Below are positions 53,014-62,480 of a stretch of 64,000 nucleotides of DNA, in pieces (within the stretch, counting starts at the first letter, position 1; every line of letters starts with the position of its first letter). The stretch is from Citrobacter sp. Marseille-Q6884. Its GTDB lineage: Bacteria > Pseudomonadota > Gammaproteobacteria > Enterobacterales > Enterobacteriaceae. Location: the NCBI RefSeq assembly GCF_945906775.1, contig NZ_CAMDRE010000001.1, positions 248,001 to 312,000 of the forward strand. Reading direction: 5' to 3'. The translations under genes and the position numbers were made by a program. Below the pieces are notes generated by a model. It made no database searches and was not told the origin of the DNA. It saw nothing but the letters and a program-made list of their open reading frames with translations.

Positions 53014-53559
53014 ATGCGACAGGAACATGTCATTTTATTGAATGAACAGGGTAAGCCCTGCGGAACACTGGAAAAATACGCGGCGCATACCGCCACAACC
53101 CCTTTGCACTCCGCCTTCTCGTGCTGGCTCTTTAACGACCGCGGACAACTGTTAGTGACCCGCCGTTCGCTGCACAAAAAAGCCTGGCCAGGCGTCTGGA
53201 CTAACTCTGTTTGTGGCCATCCGCAGACGGGTGAAACAACAGAAGATGCCATTATCCGCCGCGCCCATTTCGAACTGGGCGTCGAAGTTTACGCACTCAC
53301 GCCCGTGTATGCTGATTTTTATTATTGTGCCACCGATCCCAATGGCATCGTGGAAAACGAAGTTTGCCCTGTCTATGCGGCACATGCCGCCAGCACGCTA
53401 CAGTTGAACGCGGATGAGGTGATGGACTACCAGTGGAGTGAGCTTGAGGATGTACTGCGGGCTCTGGACGCTACGCCGTGGGCGTTCAGCCCGTGGATGG
53501 TGTTGCAGGCCGCCAACGCCACGGCCAGAACGTCCCTTCTGGACTACAGCCGCCGATAA
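53014..53559 (+). CDS. idi: Isopentenyl-diphosphate delta-isomerase
   Basis: A 181-residue type I IPP isomerase that interconverts IPP and DMAPP in isoprenoid synthesis. It shows the Nudix-related metal and catalytic segments TNSVCGHPQTGE (with the catalytic Cys) and NEVCPVY (with the catalytic Glu just before), plus WAFSPWM near the end. The ATG at 53014 matches the E. coli start and has GGTGGA upstream; earlier in-frame TTG and ATG codons add five residues at most. It ends at a terminator shared with lysS. Confidence 0.95.
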   Translation: MRQEHVILLNEQGKPCGTLEKYAAHTATTPLHSAFSCWLFNDRGQLLVTRRSLHKKAWPGVWTNSVCGHPQTGETTEDAIIRRAHFELGVEVYALTPVYADFYYCATDPNGIVENEVCPVYAAHAASTLQLNADEVMDYQWSELEDVLRALDATPWAFSPWMVLQAANATARTSLLDYSRR

Positions 53560-53562
53560 TAA

Positions 53563-53590
53563 AAAACCCCGACGCGAAGGTCGGGGTTTT
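53563..53590. terminator. Bidirectional terminator idi/lysS
   Basis: AAAACCCCGAC (53563-53573) and GTCGGGGTTTT (53580-53590) with a 6-base loop, between convergent genes, with A and T tracts on the two sides. Confidence 0.9.
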
Positions 53591-53632
53591 GTTTTCATTG
53601 CTTCAGGCTGAGTGTAAACCCTGGCGTGAAAC

Positions 53633-55150
53633 TTATTTTACCGGGCGCATTGCCGGGAACAGGATGACGTCACGGATGGTGTGGCTGTTCGTGAACAGCA
53701 TGACCATACGGTCGATACCAATACCCAGACCCGCAGTCGGCGGCAGACCGTGTTCCAGCGCGGTGACATAGTCTTCGTCGTAGAACATCGCTTCGTCGTC
53801 GCCCGCATCTTTCGCGTTAACCTGATCCTGGAAACGCTGCGCCTGATCTTCTGCGTCGTTCAGCTCGCTGAAGCCGTTACCGATTTCACGTCCACCGATA
53901 AAGAATTCGAAACGGTCAGTGATTTCCGGGTTCTCGTCATTACGACGCGCCAGCGGAGACACTTCAGCCGGGTATTCAGTAATAAAGGTCGGTTGAATCA
54001 GGTGCGCTTCCGCCACTTCTTCGAAGATCTCCGTTACGATACGGCCCAGACCCCAGCTCTTCTCAACTTTAATACCGATGCTTTCCGCAATCGCTTTTGC
54101 AGAATCGAAATTATCCAGATCCGCCATGTTGGTTTCCGGGCGGTATTTCTGAATGGCTTCACGCATGGTCAGTTTTTCGAACGGCTTACCAAAGTCGAAG
54201 ACTTCATCGCCGTAAGGCACTTCGGTCGTACCCAGCACGTTCTGCGCCAGCGTACGGAACAGAGATTCGGTCAGTTCGATCAAATCTTTGTAGTCCGCAT
54301 AAGCCATGTAGAGTTCCATCATGGTGAACTCTGGGTTATGGCGAACAGAGATGCCTTCGTTACGGAAGTTACGGTTGATTTCGAATACGCGTTCGAAACC
54401 GCCCACCACCAGACGCTTGAGGTACAGTTCCGGCGCAATACGCAGGTACATGTCCAGATCCAGCGCATTATGATGGGTGATGAACGGACGCGCAGCAGCG
54501 CCGCCTGGGATCACTTGCATCATTGGGGTTTCGACTTCCATGAAGCCGCGACCCACCATGAACTGACGGATACCCGCCATGATCTGTGAACGCACTTTAA
54601 ACGTGTTACGGGATTCATCGTTAGAGATGAGATCCAGATAGCGCTGACGATAACGCGCTTCCTGATCCTGCAGGCCGTGGAATTTGTCGGGCAGCGGACG
54701 CAGCGCTTTGGTCAGCAGACGCAGTTCGGTGCAGTGAATGGACAGTTCGCCGGTCTTGGTCTTGAACAACTTACCTTTCGCGCCGAGGATATCGCCCAAG
54801 TCCCATTTTTTGAACTGCTCGTTGTAGACGCCTTCTGGCAGATCGTCGCGTGCAACATACAGCTGAATACGACCACCCACATCCTGCAGCGTCACGAATG
54901 ATGCTTTACCCATAATACGGCGGGTCATCATACGGCCAGCAACAGAGACCTCAACGTTCAGCGCTTCCAGCTCTTCGTTTTCTTTCGCGTCGAAGTCAGC
55001 GTGCAGTTGGTCTGAGGTATGATCGCGACGGAAATCGTTCGGGAACGGGATCCCCTGCTCGCGCAGGCTAGCCAGCTTCTCGCGGCGCGTTTTCAGTTCA
55101 TTGTTAAGGTCGGCTACCGCGTCAGCGCCCTGTGCGTGTTGTTCAGACAT
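53633..55150 (-). CDS. lysS: Lysyl-tRNA synthetase
   Basis: A 505-residue class II synthetase that charges tRNA-Lys. An N-terminal OB-fold anticodon domain (about 65-150, GRMMTRRIMGKASFVTLQD) precedes the catalytic domain with motif 2 (FRNEGISVRHNPEFTMME) and motif 3 (GLGIGIDRMVMLFTNS). It lies 9 bp downstream of prfB in the same operon, as in E. coli. Confidence 0.97.
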   Translation of the reverse strand: MSEQHAQGADAVADLNNELKTRREKLASLREQGIPFPNDFRRDHTSDQLHADFDAKENEELEALNVEVSVAGRMMTRRIMGKASFVTLQDVGGRIQLYVARDDLPEGVYNEQFKKWDLGDILGAKGKLFKTKTGELSIHCTELRLLTKALRPLPDKFHGLQDQEARYRQRYLDLISNDESRNTFKVRSQIMAGIRQFMVGRGFMEVETPMMQVIPGGAAARPFITHHNALDLDMYLRIAPELYLKRLVVGGFERVFEINRNFRNEGISVRHNPEFTMMELYMAYADYKDLIELTESLFRTLAQNVLGTTEVPYGDEVFDFGKPFEKLTMREAIQKYRPETNMADLDNFDSAKAIAESIGIKVEKSWGLGRIVTEIFEEVAEAHLIQPTFITEYPAEVSPLARRNDENPEITDRFEFFIGGREIGNGFSELNDAEDQAQRFQDQVNAKDAGDDEAMFYDEDYVTALEHGLPPTAGLGIGIDRMVMLFTNSHTIRDVILFPAMRPVK

Positions 55151-55159
55151 GTTGGTTCC

Positions 55160-56258
55160 TCATAACCCTGCTTTCAAACTTGCTTCGATAAATTGATCCA
55201 GGCTGCCATCCAGCACCGCCTGCGTGTTACGGGTTTCAACCCCGGTACGCAGGTCTTTAATGCGGGAGTCATCAAGGACGTAAGAACGAATCTGGCTACC
55301 CCAGCCGATGTCGGATTTGTTGTCTTCCATCGCCTGTTTCTCGGCATTCTTCTTCTGCATTTCCAGTTCATAAAGCTTCGCTTTCATCTGCTTCATGGCC
55401 TGGTCTTTGTTTTTGTGCTGGGAACGGTCGTTCTGGCACTGCGTCACAATCCCGGTCGGAATGTGGGTAATACGCACCGCAGATTCTGTACGGTTAACGT
55501 GCTGACCACCTGCACCCGACGCGCGATAAACGTCAATACGCAGATCTGCCGGGTTGATATCGATATCAATATCGTCGTCAACTTCCGGGTAAACAAACGC
55601 AGAACTGAACGACGTATGGCGACGACCGCCGGAGTCAAACGGACTCTTACGTACCAGACGGTGTACACCGGTTTCGGTACGCAGCCAGCCGTAAGCATAT
55701 TCGCCAGCAATGCGGATGGTCACGGATTTAATACCCGCCACCTCACCTTCTGACTCTTCAATAATTTCAGTCTTAAAGCCGCGCGCTTCAGCCCAACGCA
55801 GATACATACGCATCAGCATGCTTGCCCAGTCCTGCGCTTCAGTACCACCAGAACCAGCCTGAATATCGAGATAGCAATCTGCGCTGTCATATTCGCCGGA
55901 GAACATACGACGGAATTCCAGCTGCGCCAGCTTGTCTTCCAGGGTATCCAGTTCTGCAACGGCTTCGTTAAAGGTTTCTTCGTCGTCGGCTTCTACAGCC
56001 AGTTCCAGCAGGCCGGAGACATCTTCCAGGCCCTGGCTCATCTGGTCGAGCGTATCGACAATCGCTTCCAGAGAGGAACGCTCTTTGCCCAGCGCCTGTG
56101 CGCGTTCGGGTTCGTTCCAGACGTCCGGCTGTTCCAGCTCGGCGTTTACTTCTTCCAGACGCTCTTTCTTGGCATCATAGTCAAAGGTACCCCCTAAGAA
56201 CGTCAGAGCGTTCCGTGAGGTCCTGAATGCGGTTATTTACAGGATTAATTTCAAACAT
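55160..56258 (-). CDS. prfB: Peptide chain release factor 2, with programmed +1 frameshift
   Basis: RF2 reads UGA and UAA stop codons. The first 25 codons (56258-56184, start [14 protein letters not shown]) end at CTT followed by an in-frame TGA (56183-56181). Translation continues in the +1 frame ([13 protein letters not shown]) to 55160. Domain markers are the SPF stop-recognition motif (RKSPFDSGG) and the GGQ catalytic motif ([14 protein letters not shown]). The gene is intact; the stop is the known autoregulatory site, not a mutation. It is cotranscribed with lysS. Confidence 0.97.
56181..56196 (-). promoter_or_regulatory. prfB frameshift site
   Basis: On the minus strand, an internal Shine-Dalgarno AGGGGG lies just before CTT-TGA-C. 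The spacing is the classical one that makes ribosomes slip +1 when RF2 is scarce. Confidence 0.95.
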
Positions 56259-56460
56259 GGTCTGATTTCTTTTATTGGACTAGTCAAAATGCGGTGATAA
56301 GAGCGGGATTGTACCCAATCCACAGCACTTTTTATACACAAAATCATTCAAGATGCGTCAAGTCAGCAAGCCCGAAAATCCCCAGGCGCAGAGTTTACTC
56401 TGTGACTGGGGGTTGAGGGTGAAGCCAACACACAGACCGCTTTAAGAATGATGTGTATCG

Positions 56461-58194
56461 CTAAAGTGGCCAGATATTATCGATAATAATTTGCAGACTG
56501 CGATTACCGCGGAACTCGTTAATATCCAGCTTGTAGGCCAGTTGCACTTCGCGCACGCCGTTGTCCGGCCAGCAGCTGGTATCGACATTAAATGCAATGC
56601 CGTCCAGCAACGGTCCACCGCCCACCGGTTCCACCATCACCTTCAGATGACGTTCGCCCACCAGACGTTGCTGAAGCAACCTGAAGTGCCCATCAAACAG
56701 CGGTTCCGGGAACATTTGCCCCCACGGCCCGGCATCGCGCAACATCTGCGCGACTTCCATGCTCATTTCCGCCGCGCTCAGCGGCCCATCAGATACCACC
56801 TCACCTTGCAGTAAAGCGGGGTCGAGCCACTCGGTCACCAGTTCACCAAAACGCTGCTGGAAACGCTCAAACTGCGCCTCTTCCAATGACAGACCTGCCG
56901 CCATCGCATGACCACCAAACTTAAGGATCATGCCGGGATAGAGGGTATCCAGGCGTTCCAGCGCATCACGCATGTGCAGCCCCTGAATCGAACGCCCGGA
57001 GCCTTTTAAGGTTCCATCACCGGCAGGCGCAAAGGCAATCACCGGACGGTGAAAACGCTCTTTGATACGGGAAGCCAGAATGCCGACAACGCCCTGGTGC
57101 CACTCAGGGTGATACATCGCCAGCCCGCCGGGAAGGGTCTCGCTGCTACGCTCAAGTTTTTCGCATAGCGTCAGCGCTTCCGCCTGCATGCCCTGCTCAA
57201 TCTCTTTACGCGTCTGGTTAAGCGCATCCAGTTCATTGGCGAGCACACGCGCTTCACCAATGTTGTCGCACAGCAATAACGCCACGCCGACGGACATATC
57301 ATCGAGGCGACCGGCCGCATTCAGCCGTGGTCCCAGCGCAAAACCTAAATCACTGGCAGTCAGCTTTTGCGGGTCGCGATTGGAAATCTCAAGCAGCGCT
57401 TTAATGCCGGGACGGCACTTTCCGGCGCGAATACGGCTTAATCCTTGCCATGTCAGAATACGGTTATTCGCATCCAGCGGAACAACGTCCGCCACGGTGC
57501 CTAAGGCGACTAAATCGAGCAAATCCGCCAGGTTCGGCGGGGCGATACCGCGCTCATCAAACCAGCCCTTATCACGCAGGAAGGTGCGCAGCGCCAGCAT
57601 CAGATAGAAGGCGACACCAACGCCTGCCAGCGATTTCGACGGAAATTCACAATCGTGCAAGTTAGGGTTAATGATCGCTTTGGCGCCAGGCAGCGTCTCC
57701 CCGGGCAGGTGGTGGTCGGTCACCACGACCGGAATATCCAGCGCTCTGGCATGTTCAACACCGGCGTGGGAAGAGATGCCGTTATCCACGGTCACAATCA
57801 GTTGCGCGCCGCGAGCATGCGCCTGATCTACCACTTCCGGGCTTAAGCCATAACCATCTTCAAAACGATTGGGCACCAGATAGTCGATGTTACTGCAACC
57901 CAACGCACGCATCGCCAGGATGCTCAGCGCCGTACTGGTCGCGCCATCGGCGTCAAAATCCCCGACCACAATAATGCGTGTGTTCTCGCGAAAGGCGTTA
58001 TAGAGGATCTCAACCGCTTTTTCGACGCCATTCAAATGCTGCCACGGCAACATCCCTTTCACGCTGCGCTCAAGCTCTTGCGCACTGCGCACGCCCCGAC
58101 TGGCGTACAAACGACGCAGTAAAGGCGGTAAATCCGCAGGCAGTTCCGCTGTCTCGTCGGCTTCACGCCGACGAAGTTGTATCTGTTGTTTCAC
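56461..58194 (-). CDS. recJ: Single-stranded-DNA-specific exonuclease RecJ
   Basis: A 577-residue 5'-3' ssDNA exonuclease used in RecF-pathway recombination and mismatch repair. The DHH phosphoesterase motifs are present: VGDFDADGATSTALS (about 77-91), TVDNGISSHAG and the VVTDHHLPG motif. DHHA1 and OB domains follow, with KFGGHAMAAGLSL. It is five bases downstream of dsbC, in a xerD-dsbC-recJ operon. Confidence 0.97.
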   Translation of the reverse strand: MKQQIQLRRREADETAELPADLPPLLRRLYASRGVRSAQELERSVKGMLPWQHLNGVEKAVEILYNAFRENTRIIVVGDFDADGATSTALSILAMRALGCSNIDYLVPNRFEDGYGLSPEVVDQAHARGAQLIVTVDNGISSHAGVEHARALDIPVVVTDHHLPGETLPGAKAIINPNLHDCEFPSKSLAGVGVAFYLMLALRTFLRDKGWFDERGIAPPNLADLLDLVALGTVADVVPLDANNRILTWQGLSRIRAGKCRPGIKALLEISNRDPQKLTASDLGFALGPRLNAAGRLDDMSVGVALLLCDNIGEARVLANELDALNQTRKEIEQGMQAEALTLCEKLERSSETLPGGLAMYHPEWHQGVVGILASRIKERFHRPVIAFAPAGDGTLKGSGRSIQGLHMRDALERLDTLYPGMILKFGGHAMAAGLSLEEAQFERFQQRFGELVTEWLDPALLQGEVVSDGPLSAAEMSMEVAQMLRDAGPWGQMFPEPLFDGHFRLLQQRLVGERHLKVMVEPVGGGPLLDGIAFNVDTSCWPDNGVREVQLAYKLDINEFRGNRSLQIIIDNIWPL

Positions 58195-58199
58195 GCGAA

Positions 58200-58913
58200 T
58201 TATTTACCACTGGTCTGTTTTTGGTGCGCATCCAGGAAGGCTTTCATCTCTTTCGGTCCCTGGTAACCCGGAACGACATAGCCGTTGCTCAGGACAATCG
58301 CCGGAGTGCCGCTCACGCCAAACTGCACGCCCAGCGCGTAATGGTTAGCAATATCCACATCGCAGGTCGCCGGTTTCACACTTTTGCCAGCCATCGCATC
58401 ATCAAACGCTTTGTTTTTGTCTTGCGCGCACCAGATGGACTTCATGTCCTGCTCGGCCTGGCTTTCCAGTCCCTGACGTGGGAAGGCCAGATAACGGACG
58501 GTGATGCCCAGCGCATTGTAGTCTTTCATCTCTTCATGCAGCTTGTGGCAATAGCCGCAGGTGATGTCAGTAAAGATGGTGATAACGTGTTTTTCCTGCG
58601 GCGCTTTATAGACAATCATCTCTTTTTCGAGCGCGTTCAGGTGTTTCATCAGCAGCTGGTTGGTGACGTTCACCGGGCTTGCGCCACTGACGTCATACAT
58701 TGGACCCTGAATAATATGTTTGCCGTCTTCGGTGACATACAGCACACCGCTGTTGGTCAGTACGGTTTTCATGCCCGCAATCGGAGCGGGTTGGATGTCG
58801 GTGCTTTGTACGCCCAGCTTAGTTAATGACTGGCGAATAGCCGCATCGTCTGCATGCACCATGCCTGAAAACGCCGTAGCCAGCAGGGTGAGCATCATAA
58901 AACGTTTCTTCAT
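58200..58913 (-). CDS. dsbC: Thiol:disulfide isomerase DsbC
   Basis: A 237-residue periplasmic protein with a cleavable signal peptide (MKKRFMMLTLLATAFSGMVHA). The N-terminal dimerisation domain is followed by a thioredoxin domain with the active site FTDITCGYCHKLH. A second, structural Cys pair is at WCAQ and ATCDVD. It corrects wrong disulfides. It lies between xerD and recJ. Confidence 0.97.
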   Translation of the reverse strand: MKKRFMMLTLLATAFSGMVHADDAAIRQSLTKLGVQSTDIQPAPIAGMKTVLTNSGVLYVTEDGKHIIQGPMYDVSGASPVNVTNQLLMKHLNALEKEMIVYKAPQEKHVITIFTDITCGYCHKLHEEMKDYNALGITVRYLAFPRQGLESQAEQDMKSIWCAQDKNKAFDDAMAGKSVKPATCDVDIANHYALGVQFGVSGTPAIVLSNGYVVPGYQGPKEMKAFLDAHQKQTSGK

Positions 58914-58936
58914 AACCTATCCTTTCCTGTCAGCAC

Positions 58937-59833
58937 TCACGCTCGCGGGTGATGCTGTTGATGTAATTGACGCAAGCGCTCCGTTGCGACATGGGTATAA
59001 ATCTGTGTGGTAGAGAGATCGCTATGCCCAAGCAGCATCTGCACCACGCGCAGGTCAGCGCCATGATTAAGCAAATGCGTGGCAAAAGCGTGTCGCAATA
59101 CGTGCGGTGACAGCTTTTCACTGTCGATCCCCGCCAGCACAGCATAGTGTTTAATTCGGTGCCAAAAGGTCTGTCGGGTCATCTGCTGGGCTCGCTGGCT
59201 GGGGAACAGCACGTCAATCGACACGCCGTTTAGCAGCCACGGGCGACCATGTTCCAGGTATGTTTCCAGCCAGTACACAGCCTCTTCACCCAGCGGGACG
59301 AGCCGCTCTTTGTTGCCTTTACCAATCACCCGTACCACGCCCTGGCGCAGACTCACGTCACTCATCGTCAGTCCCACCAGCTCAGAAACGCGCAACCCTG
59401 TAGCATATAGCACTTCCAGCATCGCTTTGTCGCGTAGCTCCAACGGCTGATCAATAAGCGGAGCCTGCAACAACCGTTCGACCTGAGCTTCACTCAGATC
59501 TTTGGGTAGACGTTGCGGAAGTTTCGGTGAGGCAAGCGAAGCGCTGGGATCATCATCGCGAAATTTTTCACGGTACAGATGCTGAAAAAAACGCCGCGTT
59601 GCGCTCAGCAAGCGTGCAGAACTGGTGGCTTTGTATCCGCCATCCATCCGCTCAGCCAGGAGTGCCTGCAGGTCATCACTCTGGGCTGTCGCCAGCGATA
59701 CGCCGCGATGGTGTAGCCATTCGACAAGCATCGTCAGATCGCGACGATACGCACTTAACGTGTTTTCCGCCAGATTTCGTTCCAGCCACAAGGCATCAAG
59801 AAATTGCTCGATGCGCGCCAGATCCTGTTCCAC
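58937..59833 (-). CDS. xerD: Site-specific tyrosine recombinase XerD
   Basis: A 298-residue recombinase that acts with XerC at dif to resolve chromosome dimers. The N-terminal core-binding SAM-like domain ends near residue 100. The catalytic domain has YATGLRVSEL (Arg), HVLRHAFATHLL (His-x-x-Arg) and STTQIYTHV (Tyr nucleophile). Full length and first gene of xerD-dsbC-recJ. Confidence 0.97.
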   Translation of the reverse strand: MEQDLARIEQFLDALWLERNLAENTLSAYRRDLTMLVEWLHHRGVSLATAQSDDLQALLAERMDGGYKATSSARLLSATRRFFQHLYREKFRDDDPSASLASPKLPQRLPKDLSEAQVERLLQAPLIDQPLELRDKAMLEVLYATGLRVSELVGLTMSDVSLRQGVVRVIGKGNKERLVPLGEEAVYWLETYLEHGRPWLLNGVSIDVLFPSQRAQQMTRQTFWHRIKHYAVLAGIDSEKLSPHVLRHAFATHLLNHGADLRVVQMLLGHSDLSTTQIYTHVATERLRQLHQQHHPRA

Positions 59834-59955
59834 TCGCGCCCCTCTTCTACTCTCATTTTTGATGCATTATGCCTCATTGCGCCTCTTTGTGCCGAGAATG
59901 CAACGATTCTGGTACACTATCCGCAACGCGACAACAGAATTGAGATGTTAACGTA

Positions 59956-60477
59956 ATGAACATGGGTCTTTTTTACGGTTCCAGCACGTGCTACACCGAA
60001 ATGGCAGCAGAAAAAATCCGCGATATCCTTGGTCCCGAGCTGGTGACATTACACAACCTCAAGGATGATTCCCCGGCCTTAATGGAGCAGTACGATGTGC
60101 TCATTTTGGGCATCCCAACCTGGGATTTCGGTGAAATTCAGGAGGACTGGGAAGCGGTCTGGGATCAGCTGGATAACCTCAATCTGGAAGGCAAAATTGT
60201 CGCGCTCTACGGCATGGGCGATCAACTGGGATACGGCGAATGGTTCCTGGATGCGCTGGGGATGCTGCACGATAAACTCGTCACCAAAGGTGTTAAGTTT
60301 GTCGGCTACTGGCCAACTGAAGGCTATGAATTTACCAGCGATAAACCTGTCATTGCCGATGGACAACTATTTGTCGGCCTGGCGCTGGATGAAACCAACC
60401 AGTACGATCTGAGCGATGAACGTATCCAGACCTGGTGCGAGCAAATTCTTGGCGAAATGGCCGAGCACTGGTCCTGA
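59956..60477 (+). CDS. fldB: Flavodoxin 2
   Basis: A 173-residue FMN electron carrier. The phosphate loop FYGSSTCYTEMAAEKI lies near the N terminus. IPTWDFGEIQEDWEAVWDQL and YGMGDQLGYGEWFLDALG form the isoalloxazine loops. It is divergent from xerD. FldB cannot fully replace FldA in E. coli. Confidence 0.95.
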   Translation: MNMGLFYGSSTCYTEMAAEKIRDILGPELVTLHNLKDDSPALMEQYDVLILGIPTWDFGEIQEDWEAVWDQLDNLNLEGKIVALYGMGDQLGYGEWFLDALGMLHDKLVTKGVKFVGYWPTEGYEFTSDKPVIADGQLFVGLALDETNQYDLSDERIQTWCEQILGEMAEHWS

Positions 60478-60522
60478 ATCTCTTGTGACTGACGGTTAAG
60501 GTGCGCAACCTTACCGTCAGTG

Positions 60523-60930
60523 CTACTTCTGCGCCGCCTGCTGTAACATTAACCGACGCAAATCCCGCCACTCAGCGTCATCCATACTGTCCGCCGCCAG
60601 CCACAAATGATGGCGTTTTCCGGCTTCTGAACGCAAACGTAGCATCATGCCCGTTTTAACCATCCAGGGTGCGCTAACGATCGTCCACTCTTGCCCTTGC
60701 CAGCGTAAACGCCCATCCATCAACAGTCTGATTTCACCCTGACAGGCGTTAATGCGGCGCTGACTACGGACGCTATCAAACACCACCAGAGAGAGCAGAA
60801 CCAGCCATAATGGGGTGTAGCTCAACGGCCACGGCATTAATAAAATAAACACCGCCACCAACCCGTGGATGAGCAGCGAAAGCCACTGTGCGCGCCATGA
60901 AACGCGTAAATCAGATTGCCACTGGACCAC
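60523..60930 (-). CDS. cptA: YgfX (CptA), inner membrane protein coupled to SdhE
   Basis: A 135-residue protein with two membrane segments near residues 16-53 (LSLLIHGLVAVFILLMPWPL, LVLLSLVVF) and a soluble C-terminal part. In E. coli it was described as the toxin of a CptAB pair affecting FtsZ and MreB; its link to SdhE remains debated. I chose the GTG at 60930, which gives the E. coli length and overlaps the end of sdhE by 20 bp; the longer frame to 60981 lies inside sdhE. Confidence 0.88.
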   Translation of the reverse strand: MVQWQSDLRVSWRAQWLSLLIHGLVAVFILLMPWPLSYTPLWLVLLSLVVFDSVRSQRRINACQGEIRLLMDGRLRWQGQEWTIVSAPWMVKTGMMLRLRSEAGKRHHLWLAADSMDDAEWRDLRRLMLQQAAQK

Positions 60931-61177
60931 GTTCCCGATTCCGTGTCTGGATGAGCCGTACCATCTGTTCCAGCTGTGCATCAGCCGGTTTTCCGTGGTT
61001 CATCAACCAATTAAATAAATCCGGGTCATCGCATTCAAGCAGACGGATAAAGATGCGTTTTTCGTCATCACTTAAGTTGTCATACTCGTGTTCGAAGAAC
61101 GGCATGATAGAAATGTCCAGCTCACGCATACCGCGACGGCATGCCCAATGAATACGTGCTTTGTTGTTAATATCCAT
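60911..61177 (-). CDS. sdhE: FAD assembly factor SdhE
   Basis: An 88-residue five-helix protein that promotes covalent FAD attachment to SdhA and FrdA. The conserved RGxxE segment is present as CRRGMRELDI (residues 14-23), followed by FFEHEYDNLSDDEKRIF. The same protein has been called CptB, antitoxin to YgfX. It is upstream of and overlapping with ygfX. Confidence 0.95.
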   Translation of the reverse strand: MDINNKARIHWACRRGMRELDISIMPFFEHEYDNLSDDEKRIFIRLLECDDPDLFNWLMNHGKPADAQLEQMVRLIQTRNRERGPVAI

Positions 61178-61433
61178 GTTCTTTTCCCTGTCTCGCGAAA
61201 ACGATGTATCCAGCTATTGTAACGTGTTTTTCACGCACTTTTACGGGAATATCAGTAAACGGAAGCGCGATCGCTAAATAAATCCCCACTAAGTCAAAGG
61301 GATCATCTTTTTTGGATCTCTCCTCGCAAAGCGTTACATATGGCACAAATCGGATGTTTAAACCGCTTGCAATGGGCTATAGCTCTTTTACCATTAGTCA
61401 TTATCACTGCGTTAAGCAAATCAGGACATTATT

Positions 61434-62414
61434 ATGGCTTTTACATCTTTTCCTCCTCGTCAGCCTTGTGCGTCACCCCGTTTGCCTCTGACGCTGATGA
61501 CGCTTGATGACTGGTCACTCGCCACCATTACGGGTGCTGACAGTGAGAAGTATATTCAGGGTCAGGTCACCGCGGATGTCAGCCAGTTGACCGAGCACCA
61601 GCACGTACTGGCCGCCCATTGTGATGCCAAAGGCAAAATGTGGAGCAACCTGCGTCTGTTCCGTCGCGGTGACGGATTTGCATGGATTGAGCGCCGCAGC
61701 CTGCGTGACGCCCAACTGACCGAACTAAAAAAATACGCGGTTTTCTCAAAAGTGGTGATTGCGCCTGACGACGAGCATGTGTTGCTGGGTGTCGCGGGAT
61801 TCCAGGCACGCGCGGCGCTGGCTAACCTTTTCAGCGAACTGCCAACCCGCGAAAAGCAGGTGATTACCGAAGGCGCTTCCACGGTATTGTGGTTTGAACA
61901 CCCGGCAGAACGTTTCCTGTTAATGACGGATGTCGCAACGGCCGAAACACTGGTTGGGAAGCTGCGTGGTGAAGCAGAGTTAAACAATAGCCAACAGTGG
62001 CTGGCGTTGGATATCGAAGCGGGTATCGCGGTGATTGATGCAGTTAACAGCGCACAGTTTATTCCGCAGGCCACTAATCTCCAGGCGCTGGGCGGAATCA
62101 GCTTTAAAAAAGGCTGCTATACCGGTCAGGAAATGGTTGCCAGAGCGAAATTCCGTGGCGCTAACAAACGTGCGCTATGGTCTCTGGCAGGCACTGCCAG
62201 CCGGGTGCCAGAAGCCGGTGAAGATCTTGAACTGAAAATGGGCGAGAACTGGCGCCGAACGGGTACCGTTCTTGCCGCCGTACAGCTGGCGGATGGCCAG
62301 GTACTGGTACAGGTCGTGATGAATAATGACATGGAACCCGACAGCGTGTTCCGCGTTCGCGACGATGCCAATACACTGCATATCGTGCCGCTGCCGTATT
62401 CACTGGAAGAGTAA
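61434..62414 (+). CDS. ygfZ: tRNA-modifying/folate-binding Fe-S protein YgfZ
   Basis: A 326-residue GcvT-like protein that binds tetrahydrofolate and is needed for full activity of some Fe-S enzymes such as MiaB. The family motif KGCYTGQEMVARAKFRG (about residues 226-242, with the essential Cys) is present. It is divergent from sdhE with a 256-bp gap that should hold both promoters. Confidence 0.95.
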   Translation: MAFTSFPPRQPCASPRLPLTLMTLDDWSLATITGADSEKYIQGQVTADVSQLTEHQHVLAAHCDAKGKMWSNLRLFRRGDGFAWIERRSLRDAQLTELKKYAVFSKVVIAPDDEHVLLGVAGFQARAALANLFSELPTREKQVITEGASTVLWFEHPAERFLLMTDVATAETLVGKLRGEAELNNSQQWLALDIEAGIAVIDAVNSAQFIPQATNLQALGGISFKKGCYTGQEMVARAKFRGANKRALWSLAGTASRVPEAGEDLELKMGENWRRTGTVLAAVQLADGQVLVQVVMNNDMEPDSVFRVRDDANTLHIVPLPYSLEE

Positions 62415-62436
62415 GTCACCGGGGTCGCGGCCACCT

Positions 62437-62467
62437 TACCGGGTCTACGATTTTTGTAAACCCGGTA
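62437..62467. terminator. Hairpin between convergent ygfZ and yqfA
   Basis: TACCGGGT (62437-62444) and ACCCGGTA (62460-62467), with an inner TAC/GTA pair and a T-rich loop. It lies between converging genes, so it probably protects or ends both. Confidence 0.55.
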
Positions 62468-62480
62468 CGGGCAATGACGA

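Noticed and set aside
56041..56258. prfB as a broken pseudogene with an early stop
   Set aside because: The TGA lies at the conserved frameshift site with the internal Shine-Dalgarno; the gene is functional by the known mechanism.
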